Program-made: the position numbers and the translations under genes
Notes under the pieces: model-generated
Seen by the model: the letters and a program-made list of their open reading frames with translations, nothing else
Databases searched by the model: none
What the model was told of the DNA's origin: nothing
Shown: piece after piece, positions 27,101-37,000 of the stretch
Numbering within the stretch: position 1 is the stretch's first letter
Layout of the letters: each line of letters starts with the position of its first letter
Assembly: GCA_963772225.1 (NCBI GenBank)
Contig: CAVYWD010000002.1
Location: 1 to 64,000, forward strand
DNA length: 64,000 bases
Reading direction: 5' to 3'
Origin: CAVYWD01 sp963772225
Lineage (GTDB): Bacteria > Myxococcota > Myxococcia > Myxococcales > UBA5297

Positions 27101-30100
27101 TCGCTTGATGTCGAAGCAGGACGCGCTGGGAAACAAGACGCAGTACGAATGGAACGCGGCGGGGCAACTGGCCTACGTCTATGGGCCGGACATGTCATTG
27201 CTGGAGTCGCGGGGGTACGACGATCTTGGGAGGCTGGGTCTGCGGACCAATCCCGGGGTATCGGGTCGGGTCGCGGACAAGGTGGTGACCTTGAGCTACC
27301 CCGGGGGCGGGGTGGTGATCGCGACCGACGCGAGCGGGACGACGGCGCAGACGTTTGACGGGTTGGGCCGGTTGGTGTCGGAGGAGAAGAAGGACGCGGC
27401 GAGCAGCAATGTGCTGACGCGAAGCCTGGGTTACGACGGCACGGAGGTGAAGAGCGAGACGGCGGTGGAGGGGAGCGCGAAGACGACATGGAGCCACGGC
27501 TATGACGACCGAGGCCGGGAGACCAGCGGGAGCGAGGACTGGGCGGCGGGCCAGGACAGCTATCAATTCACGCGGTCTGCGAGCTGGGCGGGCCGAACGG
27601 CGACGCTGACGTGGAGCTCGCAGACGAGCGCGCCTAAAGAGACGCGGACGCGGCAGGTGGAGGTCGACAGCCTGGAACGCGTGATCCGGCAGGCGCAGGG
27701 AGGGGTCGTCGACCGCGTGAGGTACGACGCGACGGGGCGTGCGCTGGGGACTTGGCCAGCGGGGATGCCGAATACGAGCCTGGAGTACGCGGATGGGTTG
27801 CTGATGGCGAAGGTGTTCGCCGGGGATCCGACGGCGGGGAATGCCGGCGAGCGGACGACGCTGCACTACGAGGCGAACGGGCAGCTCAAGAGCGAGACGG
27901 GGCCTGACGGACGGGTGCATCAGTATGGCTGGGACGAGCGACGGCTGCTCAGCTGGGAGACCTACGGGACGGACAGCCAGAGCGAGCGGCAGGAGTACGC
28001 GTACGACGCGTACGGGCGGCTGCAGTCGCGGTGGAAGGGGGACCGGACGTCGCCGGAATGGGGGTACGAGCACGCGCCGAGCGGGGAGCTGATGGGCGTG
28101 CTGATGCCAGGGCAGACGGAGGAGATGAGCTACGGGTACGACGGGATGGGGCGGCTGTCGCGAGTGACGCGGCCGTCGGGAGGGATGCCGGAGGAGCTGT
28201 ACGAGTACGACTACCTGGGCCGAGAGACGAAGCGAACGCGGGGAACGTCGGTGTGGACGACGAGCTGGGCCTCCGGAGCGGGCGCGACGATCGAGCCGGG
28301 GACAGGGACACGGACGACGCGGCAGCTGGACGCGGCGGGGAGGACGTGGCGCAAGAGCTTCCAGCCGGGGCCGGGGGTGGTGGCAGGGCTGAGCGGATTC
28401 GAGTATGCGTACAACAGCGAAGGGCAGCTGTTGCAGGCGATCGAACGGCGGAGCGGTGGGGACGTGACGAATGTGCTCACATACGACGCTCGAGGCCGCC
28501 TTGCGAAGGAGGCGGGCGCGGGAGCCGCGGTGGTGCACACCTACTACGACTCCGGGCAGGCGAAGACGGTCGAATGGGGGTCGAACCAGCTGGCGTATGA
28601 CTATGACTCCAGCACGGGACGGCTCAGCGGGGTGACGGGCCCATCGGGTCGGACTGGGTATACCTGGGAGCCAGGAGGAGCGCGGCTCCTGCTAACGAGC
28701 GGGGGCGGGCTCGCCGAGCGGCGGTGCTATTACGGGACTGGGCGGGTCAGGGCCATCGTGAACGGGTCGGCGGATGCTGGGGAAGCCTGCCTTGGCGGAG
28801 GCGACCTTGTGCGGTTCGATTACGTGTACGACACGCGAGGGAATCGGTGGGCTGAGTCGCGCAGCGAGCTGCTCGCGAGCGATGTGACGGAATACGGATA
28901 CGACCCGGCGGACCGGCTCACGGGCGTGTTGAATCCAGGCGGGACCGCGGAGCTGTATCAGCTCGCGGGAGACGGGACGCGGCAGGGGAAGAAGGTGGTG
29001 CCGCTCTATTCTGGGGCGCTGGATGGAACGGGCTACGCGAGCGCGGCGGGAGGGACGGCGGTCTATGGCTACGACAACGGGAATGGCGGGCTGAGCTCGA
29101 TCACGGAGGATGGAGCGCCGGCGGCGACGATCGTGACGGATGCCGCGGGGCGGGTGAAGCAGGAGACGTGGGTGGGGAAGCTTGGGCGGAGCTATGGGTG
29201 GGATCCGGACGAGCGGATCGTGAGCGCGCAGGTGACGGCGCTGAATGGGAATGGGAGCGTGTCGCAGTTTGGCTACGGGTATGACTTCGCGGGGCGGAGG
29301 CGAAACCGGACCGGAGGGTCGGGGCGGGACTGGACGTGGGCGGGGTCGCAGGTGGTCGAGGAGAAGGAAGGGGAGGCGAGCTGGGTGTACGAGCGGGCCG
29401 GGGGCTTTGTCGGGGCCGTCGGCGGGGTGCGCGCTGCGCACGATGCGCTCGGGAGCGTCGTGGGGTACTCCGGGCTGAGCGTGATGCAGTTCCGGACGGA
29501 TGCCTGGGGCCGGACGCTGCTCGATCAGCCGGGGACTATCTCGAACTGTACCGAGGGCAATTGCCCTCACGCGTATCAGGTGCCTGGAGTCACGGGGAGC
29601 CCGAGCCTGGGATCTGCGGGGACCTATGCGGCGCCTGAGCTGGGTGATCCGGCTGGAGATCAGGGGAGCGGGAACGCGAATTACTACGCCGAGCAGCGGT
29701 GGGGTAATTCCACTACGGGTCAGTGGGGGAGCCAGGATCCGGTCTTCGGGGATGTCTACGACCCGATGAGCATGCAGCCGTTCCTTTATGCCAATGGGAA
29801 TCCGCTGAGGTACACGGACCCGACGGGCGAGGCGGTCAGGGGCAAGTGCCTGCCGAATGAAAGCTGGGCTCAGTGCGGGCAACGCCTAGGTGCGCTGGGG
29901 CGATTAGGAGACGAGCAGCCACCTGCCGCCTTCCGGCAGTCTGACCCGGCGATGGATGCCTACTACAAGTCGCTGGAGAAGCCTGTCAGCACCCCGGGGC
30001 ACGTCGCCACTTTTGAGGAGGCTCCTGCTCGAGAAGAGCGCATGAGCAGGCGGCGGGTCGAATTTGCCATCCAGGGCATGGAGCACCTGAATCAGGTGAC

Positions 30101-30905
30101 AGCCCCGATGGCGAAGGATCTGGTCATCATGTATGTGGGTGGCAAAGCCATCAGTTTTGCTGCTGACGAATTCCTGCCTTTGCTCGAACGTGGTGCCATC
30201 GGTGCGATTGAGTCGGGAGCGTCGCGACAGGTCGCAGCCAACGTTTCTGAGAGAGAAGCCCTGCTCGATGCGCTGCCTCTCCCGGGCTCTTCGAACGGGG
30301 CACTTGGCACTGCAATTCAACGGCGCTTCGGGAATGCGCTGGAGTTCCCTGATATGCCTGGGTTTGAGCGCATCGAAGACGCAGTCGCCGGGGCGCAGAA
30401 CCTGAGGGTCAGGATTCCCCAGGGCGTGGAGTTCAGGGGGGTGCCGGATGCGCGTTTCGAGAGCCTTGCCAGAACCTACGGCTACAAGCCTCAAGATGTT
30501 GAAGCGCTCTACACCGCAAACGCGGGGAGGAGGCAGGCGCAGAGGATTGCTTGGAGCGATCTGTTCAACGAGGAGGGGGCGCTGCCGGTCTTCGTGCGGC
30601 AGTCGGTTCTCCAAAACCAAGCTCGTGCAATGCACGTGATTGCTCATGAGTCGGCGGAGCTTCGAGCGCTCGAGAACGTGATGTCGAATGAAGGCGGTAT
30701 ATCGCCTGGGCTATGGAATCCCACGGTCAGCAGACTGCATTTCCATGCGAACGACTATGCTGACTACGTGATCCACGCACGGCTCCTCGGTCGGGAGTCC
30801 AGTCTGCTTCCAGGGTTCTCAGGGGTTTCCGCATTGGAGCGTGGCGAGGAGTGGGTGAGCCGATTCTTGGCAAGGCATCGGGCGCTCATGGGGAGTGTGC
30901 AATGA
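24150..30905 (+). CDS. Orphan Rhs protein (Rhs3), diverged body, unrecognised C-terminal toxin
   Basis: The first ATG in the open frame is 24150, but the first few codons lie before the frameshift, so this start may be artificial. The product holds a DUF6531-like segment (GGVNLADGRLALSYED...WWHNWEGMV), a long run of YD repeats, and an Rhs core ending in GNPLRYTDPTGE near 29820. Next comes a pre-toxin segment shared with Rhs4 (KSLEKPVSTPG, IQGMEHLN, APMAKDLV) up to about 30310. The unique tip includes AMHVIAHESAELRAL and LHFHANDYADYVIHARLLG. Its His/Glu-rich motif could bind a metal, but HExxE is not the classical HExxH, so I assign no activity. The body is clearly diverged from Rhs1 and Rhs2. 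The stop overlaps the next ATG. Confidence 0.8.
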   Translation: MSSGWIRARRFVLPLPSYMARMPGAGNASTPVYVRLEPSAPGADPVVKPLGQPGGSFDGANAFAAGQASLGGVNLADGRLALSYEDYSARQFNEAVAFRRTYNNLSTRLGALGQGWWHNWEGMVIEERVGRYAVLLEGQSYEFVGCDPQKTDAATGTAKGCTTDNSHGGTLEVRLRNGNLEALFQSGVDGRQFLFAQQSAWDTKPGRRRWLLTAMEDGHARDAKGNAPDTWTGEEAGSTKITYEPGSDRIATVQRLPAGLQFSFTYQNPVDTSDETIPLTIRSEARTGFRFLKSVSVNGTTIEFTQGPSGNLEDVTISGDPKQHWHYAYEPVPAGASGAEGWALTNELKAGTLTHFDSQGSERVQWQGSWTRALAGSVPPYTFLRRQEMVGSFVLPGQSGTPYSMGYTDAWRRTILRPDGVQVDVKLNDYGNVVQTSLPLTTVKSEWYSDIAGGMVSLKSTTEPSGRSMKYAYDARLRPQQTTLGAVGVSDLNVDVVGAGQVLESVTKLNDRFCWPEEVTLAASPAVVKWSRPLDEAGNVSGQSASGAQGTVTLSSGRSFDADGVLLSEVDEQGRTVVYSDFTPLGLPQTATLTLASADPKVALKVLTRRFTYDAYGRVASVSEDETGHAESVQYDSIGRIKTKTRSGTPSQTWSYDYVPDDNALTVTETLAGTSHERTRHFTDGQLDWETTKYASPVPFGQGPSVRSMDGSEARREVYYAQGRVDYEIDERGRKHQYHYDADGRLDYVDVGGFVERKLGYDADGRVTSVTDEKGATKTIGYDALSREVQWSAGSEVVEAVALDGRGGVVKRTSGQHVLNVTPDVIGREATTQGTGDPRTVDETVVYDAAGRPTSRVDQVTGLEEHFEYQDAAGRMTLHTRRMQTRNELDAPVVETYQETRRYVDADQKVVVIEQTQTEGADAPHWTATRNLFMDAAGRLQRKEETVDGQVAVYAYQYDAFGNVIQVSEPQSATSAVYQYDAANRLMSKQDALGNKTQYEWNAAGQLAYVYGPDMSLLESRGYDDLGRLGLRTNPGVSGRVADKVVTLSYPGGGVVIATDASGTTAQTFDGLGRLVSEEKKDAASSNVLTRSLGYDGTEVKSETAVEGSAKTTWSHGYDDRGRETSGSEDWAAGQDSYQFTRSASWAGRTATLTWSSQTSAPKETRTRQVEVDSLERVIRQAQGGVVDRVRYDATGRALGTWPAGMPNTSLEYADGLLMAKVFAGDPTAGNAGERTTLHYEANGQLKSETGPDGRVHQYGWDERRLLSWETYGTDSQSERQEYAYDAYGRLQSRWKGDRTSPEWGYEHAPSGELMGVLMPGQTEEMSYGYDGMGRLSRVTRPSGGMPEELYEYDYLGRETKRTRGTSVWTTSWASGAGATIEPGTGTRTTRQLDAAGRTWRKSFQPGPGVVAGLSGFEYAYNSEGQLLQAIERRSGGDVTNVLTYDARGRLAKEAGAGAAVVHTYYDSGQAKTVEWGSNQLAYDYDSSTGRLSGVTGPSGRTGYTWEPGGARLLLTSGGGLAERRCYYGTGRVRAIVNGSADAGEACLGGGDLVRFDYVYDTRGNRWAESRSELLASDVTEYGYDPADRLTGVLNPGGTAELYQLAGDGTRQGKKVVPLYSGALDGTGYASAAGGTAVYGYDNGNGGLSSITEDGAPAATIVTDAAGRVKQETWVGKLGRSYGWDPDERIVSAQVTALNGNGSVSQFGYGYDFAGRRRNRTGGSGRDWTWAGSQVVEEKEGEASWVYERAGGFVGAVGGVRAAHDALGSVVGYSGLSVMQFRTDAWGRTLLDQPGTISNCTEGNCPHAYQVPGVTGSPSLGSAGTYAAPELGDPAGDQGSGNANYYAEQRWGNSTTGQWGSQDPVFGDVYDPMSMQPFLYANGNPLRYTDPTGEAVRGKCLPNESWAQCGQRLGALGRLGDEQPPAAFRQSDPAMDAYYKSLEKPVSTPGHVATFEEAPAREERMSRRRVEFAIQGMEHLNQVTAPMAKDLVIMYVGGKAISFAADEFLPLLERGAIGAIESGASRQVAANVSEREALLDALPLPGSSNGALGTAIQRRFGNALEFPDMPGFERIEDAVAGAQNLRVRIPQGVEFRGVPDARFESLARTYGYKPQDVEALYTANAGRRQAQRIAWSDLFNEEGALPVFVRQSVLQNQARAMHVIAHESAELRALENVMSNEGGISPGLWNPTVSRLHFHANDYADYVIHARLLGRESSLLPGFSGVSALERGEEWVSRFLARHRALMGSVQ

Positions 30906-31456
30906 GCAACGGCGCGAGCTTCGATGCGGACTTGGTGCAAGAGGGAATCAAGGAGTACAGGCACAACTCGGGGCTTGCGTGTGCCTTTGTCCTTTCCGCC
31001 GTCACGCCTGAGAATCTTGGCTCCGTCCTTGAGTCGCTTCCAACGGAGTTCCGGAGGATGTTCGAGAGATGGCTTCTTGACATCGCGAAGTACCCAGGCA
31101 TTCCGATAGGTTGGGGGAAGCCTCTCGCCGCCGACATCCGCGAGGCTGCCTTGCGCTTGCTGGAAACGAAGGGACTAGAGTCACAGCCATCCTCGCTCCA
31201 GGTGCAGCACGAGCAGCCGCGCCAACCCCACGAATTGCGGAAGGAAGTGCTTGGGCGGAAGACGCTATGGGTGATACGGCTCGACTACAGAGGCTTCTCG
31301 CCGAACAACTTCAGTGTCGACATAGTCGATGAGGAGGACGGCTACGTCTTCCTGGAGACCTTCGGCAATGAGGCTGACGCCGTGAAGGTATTCACGCAGA
31401 AGGTGGCGGAGATGCGGAAAGAAATGGAGAAAACCGACGCCAGCAAGACCCCGTAG
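30902..31456 (+). CDS. Probable immunity protein for Rhs3 toxin, unrecognised family
   Basis: 184 residues from the ATG at 30902, chosen because it overlaps the rhs3 stop (ATGA) exactly as in the other modules. The reading frame also extends upstream to 30851. The N-terminal half is helical (ENLGSVLESLPTEFRRMFERWLLDI). The middle has a Gln/Pro-rich linker (about 100-115). The C-terminal half resembles an alpha/beta domain (TLWVIRLDYRGFSPNNFSVDIV, then YVFLETFGNEADAVKVF). No signal peptide or membrane segment. I recognise no family. The immunity role is inferred from position and coupling alone. Confidence 0.65.
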   Translation: MSNGASFDADLVQEGIKEYRHNSGLACAFVLSAVTPENLGSVLESLPTEFRRMFERWLLDIAKYPGIPIGWGKPLAADIREAALRLLETKGLESQPSSLQVQHEQPRQPHELRKEVLGRKTLWVIRLDYRGFSPNNFSVDIVDEEDGYVFLETFGNEADAVKVFTQKVAEMRKEMEKTDASKTP

Positions 31457-32927
31457 CAAAACCGCCCAGCTGCCGCTCAAGACCTTCAAGAGCTGGGCGT
31501 GTGCAACTGCAACTGCTGGGAATCGCAGAGGAATCAAGCGTTGAAGGAGGTGCAGTGGAGTGAGCCGGCGACGGGCGACAATCTTCGCATTTGAGCGCCA
31601 TGTTGGCGGCGATGCGGGCCTCACGTGCGGTTCGCCGTTGCGCCGCGAGCTTGTCGAGGAGGTTGCCGGCGGTGCCCGAGTAGATTTCGTCGGGCGTGTG
31701 GCCGCGGAATGCGGAGTGGGGCAAGACGAAGTTGTGCTGCTGGACGTAGAAGGCGACGAGTCTTTCGATGGCGGCCAGGCTATCAAGTTGGTTGAGGTAA
31801 AGCCAGTTGTGCTTCAGAGAGCGCCACCAGGCCTCGATCATGGAGTTGGAGAAGGCGATTTCCACCAGGGCGAGAATGCGGCGCAAAGGGTGAAGGGAGA
31901 GGAAGGCGTCGACCTTTGCGTTGACGTTCTCCACACCCGAGTCGGTGACGACGGTGGCAGGCGCGGTGTCTGGAGGCAGGTTCTTGGCGGCCTCCAAGAG
32001 AACGTCGCAGGTGGCCTGAGGTTGCAGGCGCAAGGCTGCCCTCCAGGCGAGGATTCTTCGGCTGAAGTTGTCGATGACCGCGTGAATGTAGACGCGGGTT
32101 CCGTCAAGGAGGCGGATGATGGTGACGTCGAGGTGCCAGAATTCGTTGGGCTTCGCGGCGCGCAGGCCCTCGGTAGGCTTTGGCGGGTAGGCCCTGCGTC
32201 GAGGGCGAAGCCAGCCGCGTTCGCGGACGAGCCTGGACCAGGTGGCGGGCGAGGCGAAGACCTTCTTGAGACGCTGAGCGAGAAGAGCGAGTCCGCTCAG
32301 GGAGATGTGGCGATAGGCCTCGTCGACGACCATTTGGTGCATGGAGGCGACTTCGGCGGCCGTGAGCTGGGTCGGAGAAAGCTTGGGGCAGCTGGAACGG
32401 TCGTCGAGGCAGTCGCGCGGAGCTCGGCGCCAGGCGTGATAGCGGGCGGGAGAGAGACCGAGGACGCGGAGAGCCACGTCGAGGGAGAGAACGCCTCTGG
32501 CGCGGGCGATGGCGTCAAGGACTTTGGCTTTGGCATCGCCGTCAGGCAGGCGGGCGCCGTCGAGGCGCGCGCCAGAGAGGCGGACGAGGCCGATGAGGAG
32601 TCGAACGACGGCGAGCAAGACGCGATTGCGGTGCTCGAGTTGGATGACGCGAGCCTGGAGGTTTTGCAGGTCGCGGGAGAGGACTTCGGCGGAGACGACG
32701 GCGCGAGGCCCACGGCGAAGCCAGCTTGCGGCGGTAGAGCGGGGGACGCCGAGATTTGCAAAGAGGCGAGGATTGCGTTCGAGGATGGTGAGGTCGCGGA
32801 GGCGGTGGTCATAGGCGTTCCGGCGAGCAGTGAAGGAGAGGTCCACGTGGCCTCCGGCGAGCAGGTGGCCTGGGAAGGAAGACGGACCTGTAGAGTAGCG
32901 TGCTGCGAGGCGTGGTGCGGTCGGCAT
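31392..32927 (-). CDS. DDE integrase-core transposase (IS3-like)
   Basis: 511 residues in the longest form. The N-terminal third is a helical, HTH-like region (RNPRLFANLGVPRSTAASWLRRG, about 51-73, suggests DNA binding). The catalytic rve core shows D267 (WHLDVTII), D329 (VTDSGVEN) and E365 (SNSMIEAWWR). The 35-residue spacing between the second Asp and the Glu is typical of DD(35)E transposases. The end of the core reads QHNFVLPHSAFRGHTPDEIYSG. The last 60-70 residues are low-complexity and run antisense into immunity gene 3, so the native C-terminus has probably been replaced by readthrough after insertion or truncation. The gene may still be active. Its start could be internal to 32927. 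Confidence 0.8.
   Translation of the reverse strand: MPTAPRLAARYSTGPSSFPGHLLAGGHVDLSFTARRNAYDHRLRDLTILERNPRLFANLGVPRSTAASWLRRGPRAVVSAEVLSRDLQNLQARVIQLEHRNRVLLAVVRLLIGLVRLSGARLDGARLPDGDAKAKVLDAIARARGVLSLDVALRVLGLSPARYHAWRRAPRDCLDDRSSCPKLSPTQLTAAEVASMHQMVVDEAYRHISLSGLALLAQRLKKVFASPATWSRLVRERGWLRPRRRAYPPKPTEGLRAAKPNEFWHLDVTIIRLLDGTRVYIHAVIDNFSRRILAWRAALRLQPQATCDVLLEAAKNLPPDTAPATVVTDSGVENVNAKVDAFLSLHPLRRILALVEIAFSNSMIEAWWRSLKHNWLYLNQLDSLAAIERLVAFYVQQHNFVLPHSAFRGHTPDEIYSGTAGNLLDKLAAQRRTAREARIAANMALKCEDCRPSPAHSTAPPSTLDSSAIPSSCSCTRPALEGLERQLGGFATGSCWRRFSPFLSASPPPSA
31463..31499 (+). terminator. Hairpin just after the Rhs3 immunity gene
   Basis: CGCCCAGCT (31463-31471) pairs perfectly with AGCTGGGCG (31491-31499) across a 19-nt loop, six bases after the immunity stop codon. 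There is no T-run. It could stop transcription of module 3 or be part of an IS end. Confidence 0.4.
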
Positions 32928-32982
32928 GGCGGAGCGCCTCGCGAGGATGAGAACGGCTCCTTGACAAGGTAATAGAGGAGCA

Positions 32983-33025
32983 GCGAAGGGGAGGTGCGCG
33001 ATGCGATGGCGCGCCTCCCCTTCGC
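32983..33025. other. Strong 17-bp-arm hairpin at IS/rhs4 boundary
   Basis: GCGAAGGGGAGG (32983-32994) is the exact reverse complement of 33014-33025. Inside, GCGC pairs with GCGC after one T:G position, leaving a 9-nt loop. It lies between the transposase start and the rhs4 fragment. It may be a transcription-blocking hairpin or an element end, and no run of T follows. Confidence 0.5.
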
Positions 33026-33171
33026 TTGATGCGCGCGCCCGCGAATCCTGCGGCAGTGACCCGGAACGGAGCTCGGTTCTCCCTATTCTTCTTCTTTCTG
33101 AGCTGAGCGCGGCGACCTCGGAGTCGGGTGTTGAGGAGCAAGGCCGGAGCCGGGGGAAAAGGCGAAGGTGG

Positions 33172-34035
33172 CGATCTCCTCGGTGCAGATCGGCGCGGGG
33201 CCGGCGACGGGACGGCCGGCGTGGAGCCGAACGCGCTGGTGTCGGTGGCGTTCAACAAGGCGGTGGACCCCTCGAGCCTCTCGGGCAAGCTGACGGTGCT
33301 GCGCAACGGTGCGCCGCTCGGGGGCGGCTACCTGCTCGCGCCGGGCGGGCAGGTGATCACCTTCTCGGCGAAGGACGCGCTGCCCGAAGGCGAGACGCTG
33401 ACGGTGAAGGCGTCGGGGCTTTTTGCGCAGACGGGGCCCGGATTAGCGAGCGACCTCGCGAGCCGGTTCACGGTGCGGTGGCCGCTTACGCTGGTGCGCG
33501 GAGTGGTGACCGACGACGGGATGCAGCCGCTGAGCGGGGTGAAGGTGGAGCTGGTCGGGACCCCGTTCTCGACGACGATGGGCTCGGACGGGAACTGGGC
33601 GATCTTCGGGGTGCCGGAAGGGGCGGCGGTGGTGGGCTACACCGGCGGGACGACTTCCGACGGGCGATCGCTGCCGCAGGTGAAGCGCAAGGTGTACGTG
33701 ACGGCGGAGAAGACGACGCGGGAGCGGGTCGTGGCGCTGACGCCGAAGGACAAGAGCTCGGCGCAATACGTGAATGGTTCGCAGGCGTCGACGCTGAGCT
33801 TCCAGGGCGTGCACGGCGCATTGGCGGTGAACGTGCCGGCGAATGGTTTCGCGTTTCCGACAGGGGCGATGTCCGGGTTCGTGACGGCGACGCGGCTGCG
33901 CCGTGCGCGCTGCCGGTGCCGATGGAGGCGCGGGTGTCGCCGGCGATGCTGTGGCAGGTGGGCCCGTCGGGGACGCGGGTGATGCAGCCCTCGACGCTGA
34001 CGCTCCCGAATGCGACGGCGCTGCCCACGGGGCCA
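33172..34035 (+). pseudogene. rhs4 5' fragment (rearranged rhs body)
   Basis: Homology starts at gcgatctcctcggtgcagatc (rhs1 about 488). It then jumps about 175 bases to the sequence encoding GVEPNALVSVAFNKAV. The Ig-like and carboxypeptidase-regulatory-like segments follow (VRGVVTDDGMQPLSGVKV...GNWAIFGVPEG). One base is missing near 33897 relative to rhs1 (cggctgcgcc against cggcttgcgcc), so the frame changes. At about 34030 the fragment jumps from the ALP region (rhs1 residue about 495) to TLSDGAVV (rhs1 residue about 2630), with another frame change. It is a deletion-scarred relic and not a functional N-terminus. Confidence 0.8.
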
Positions 34036-37000
34036 CCTTGTCGGACGGGGCGGTGGTGACGTACACGCCGAACGCGGCGGGGCAGGTGGAGAGCCGGTCC
34101 GGCCCTCACCCGGATGATCAATGGACGTTCAAATACGACCATTTCGGGCGGCTGACGGAGAAGAAGCTGACGCCGGCGGCAGGGAGCGCTGCGACACCGG
34201 CCACGTGGACGGCGGTGTATGGGCCGAATGCGGCGGACGCGAAAGGGAACGACCTGGGCCCGGGGCAGGTGAGCCAGACGGACCCGGCGGGCTACACGAC
34301 GGTGGCGAGCTTCAATGCGCGCGGGAAGCTGCTGAAGCAGGTGGCGGACGACCGAGGGACGAGCCGAGAGTCGACGAATCGGCAGACGAGTGAATATGGA
34401 TACGATGGGCCGTTCGCCAAGAGCGAGAAGGTGAGCGAGGGCCTGTCGGTGGGGACGACGACGCGCACGTTCGACGACCGGGGCAGGCCGACGAGGCAGG
34501 AGGAGATTTGGACGAAGGGCAGCTACGGTCACGATTACGTCACGATAAGCCCTTGGACCGGGCGCACGGTGGCGATCACGCAGACGTATTCGTCGGGGCC
34601 GGCGACGCGGACGCAGCAATCGGCGTTGGAGGTGGACTCGCAGGGGAACACGATTGCGAAGACGCTGGGGTCGAGCGGAAGCTCGATGACCGACCGGTGG
34701 CTGTACGACGCGGTGGGGATGCTGACGAAGGAGAGCCTGTCGGGCAAGCCGGAGCGGGTGAATACGTATGTCGAAGGATTGCTGACGCAGTCGATGTATG
34801 GCGGCGTGGAGTCGACGGGGTATTCGTACTATTCGGACCGGCGACTGCAGGCGGTGTCGTATCCGTCTGGGCGAGTGCGGACCGGTGTGTGGAATCGGCG
34901 CGGATTATTGGACTTGGAGACGTACGGGGTGGGTGCGGACGTGCAGCGCACGCGCACCACGTACGACCCGGGCGGGTACGCGAGCGCGGTGATCCAAGGA
35001 TTCACGACGGCGGACGAGGCTGCGCGGCAGTACGTGAATGGGCCGATGGGGGAGACGCTGTCGGTGACGCTGCCCGGGCAGGTGGGGAGCTTTGCGTACG
35101 GGTACGACGGGGCGAGGCGGCTGGTGTCGCTGACTCCGCCGGCGGATTCGCCGACTCCGGCGCAAAGCTTCCAGTGGGACTACCTGGGGAGGCCGGCGGG
35201 GCGTCAGCGAGGGGCGTCGAGCTGGGTGATGAGCTGGGCGGACGGGGAAGTGACGGAAACGAATCCGGAGAGCGATCAGCAGGTGCGGCAGCACGATTCG
35301 CGCGGCCGGCAAGCGCATGTGCAGTTCAGGCCGGGGCTTGGCGCGGCGCCGTATACGGATTTGACGGAGATTCAATACGCGCTGGGAGGAGACGACCAGC
35401 CGATGCAAGTGAAGGAGACTCGGCACTCCGGGGATGTCGGGACGAGCTTCGAGTATGACTCCGTCGGGCGGACCTGGAAGGTCACGCGAAGCTCGGAGGA
35501 GGTGAGCTATGCGTACACGCCAAGTGGCCAGCGGCTGAGCGTGACGTCGCCGAACGGCGTGACGAGCTATGTCTATGATTCGATGGATCGGGTGCAGACG
35601 GTGACGAGCTCGCAAGGGCCGACGGTGAGCTACGAGTGGGAGCCTGGCGGAGATATGCTGCTGTCGCTGAAGGGAAGCGGGCTGGTGGAGCGGCGGTGCT
35701 ACGACCAGCGGGGCCGGTTGAGGCAGGTCGTGCACGCGAGCGGGGATGCGCTTTGCTCCGAGTCGCTTCCGTCTGGGCTGGTATCGAGCTACGAGTACGC
35801 GTACGACGAGCGAGGTAACCGGACGAGTGAGATGTATACCGATGGGCTGATGCTGCCGGCGATGACGACCTACGGATACGACCTGGCGGATCGGTTGACC
35901 GCGATGGTTGGGCCTGGCGCGACGGCGACGTTCTACCGGGTGGCGGGAGATGGAAGCCGGCTGCGGGAGAAGACCGCGGTGGCCGCGGGAGCTCTGCCGA
36001 ACGCGCCGTATGATGCAGTGAGTGGGTTTGGCGAGCTCGTCTATGATTACCAAGGGCCGGACCAGCAGGGCGGGCTCGCGAGAATCCTCGATGCGGGCAG
36101 CGGGGCGGTGGTCGCGGGCTTCACGTCGGACCGGGTTGGGCGGGTAACTTCGGAGACTCGCGGAGGCGTGACACGGACATTCAGCTGGGATGCGGGTAGT
36201 CGTCTTGCGCAGGTGGCGTTCTCGAATGGAGCGGCGGCGATCCGGTATCTGTACGACTGGCAGGGGCTGAGACGGGCGAAGACGGGCGCGACGGGTGTTG
36301 GCTATCTTTGGGCCGGTGGGGAGCTGGTGGAGGAGCAGTCGGCGGGTGGTGCTGCTGCGGTCTATGCGCGTGGGGACGATGGGACTGTGGTCGGGCTGGG
36401 GGGTGAACGCGCGCTGCATGATGGGATTGGTGGCGTGAGCGGGCGCGAAGGGGCTTCGCCGACGCTCTATCGGACGGATGCGTGGGGGAATCTCCAGGCG
36501 GATGCGGCGGATTCGAGCCGTTGGAGCGCGCCTCCGAGTGGCGGGCCGAGCCTTGGGTTTGGGGCCACCAATTGGGATGCGGATGCGGGGCTCTATTATG
36601 CTCAGCAGCGGTGGTATGACGCGAGGACCGGGCGGTGGTTGAGCGAGGATCCGGTTCTTGGGGATTTGAGGAATCCCTCGTCGCTGGGGCTATGGGCCTA
36701 TGCCGATGGGGATCCGCTAAGGTACACCGATCCGACGGGGGAGGCTCCCTGTAGGCAGAGGAAGCCCGGCGAGAGCGAAGCTGCCTGCCAACTCCGTCAA
36801 ATTAAGGAGGAACGCGGTGCTGAGCGGCAACAGGCCCATTTGGGCGCATTCACTCCAACTGACCCGCAGATGCAGGCTTACAACAAGTCGCTGGAGAAGC
36901 CTGTTAGTACGCCCGGGAATCTCGCAACGTTCGAGGAAAAGGACGCTCGCCAGGAGCGGATGGGGAGAAGGCGGGTTGAGGCTGCTATCCAGGGCATGGA

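Larger units (their letters stand above)
31457..33165. mobile_element. Insertion sequence between Rhs modules 3 and 4 (boundaries approximate)
   Basis: This segment separates immunity gene 3 from the next rhs homology at about 33170 and is dominated by a minus-strand transposase gene. I found no convincing terminal inverted repeats or target duplication, so the ends are set only by the flanking genes. It differs from the IS remnant at 20407-21240. Confidence 0.5.

Noticed and set aside
33001..34059. Open frame across the IS end and rhs4 fragment
   Set aside because: Most of it is rhs read in the wrong frame; only the last about 45 residues match the Rhs body.
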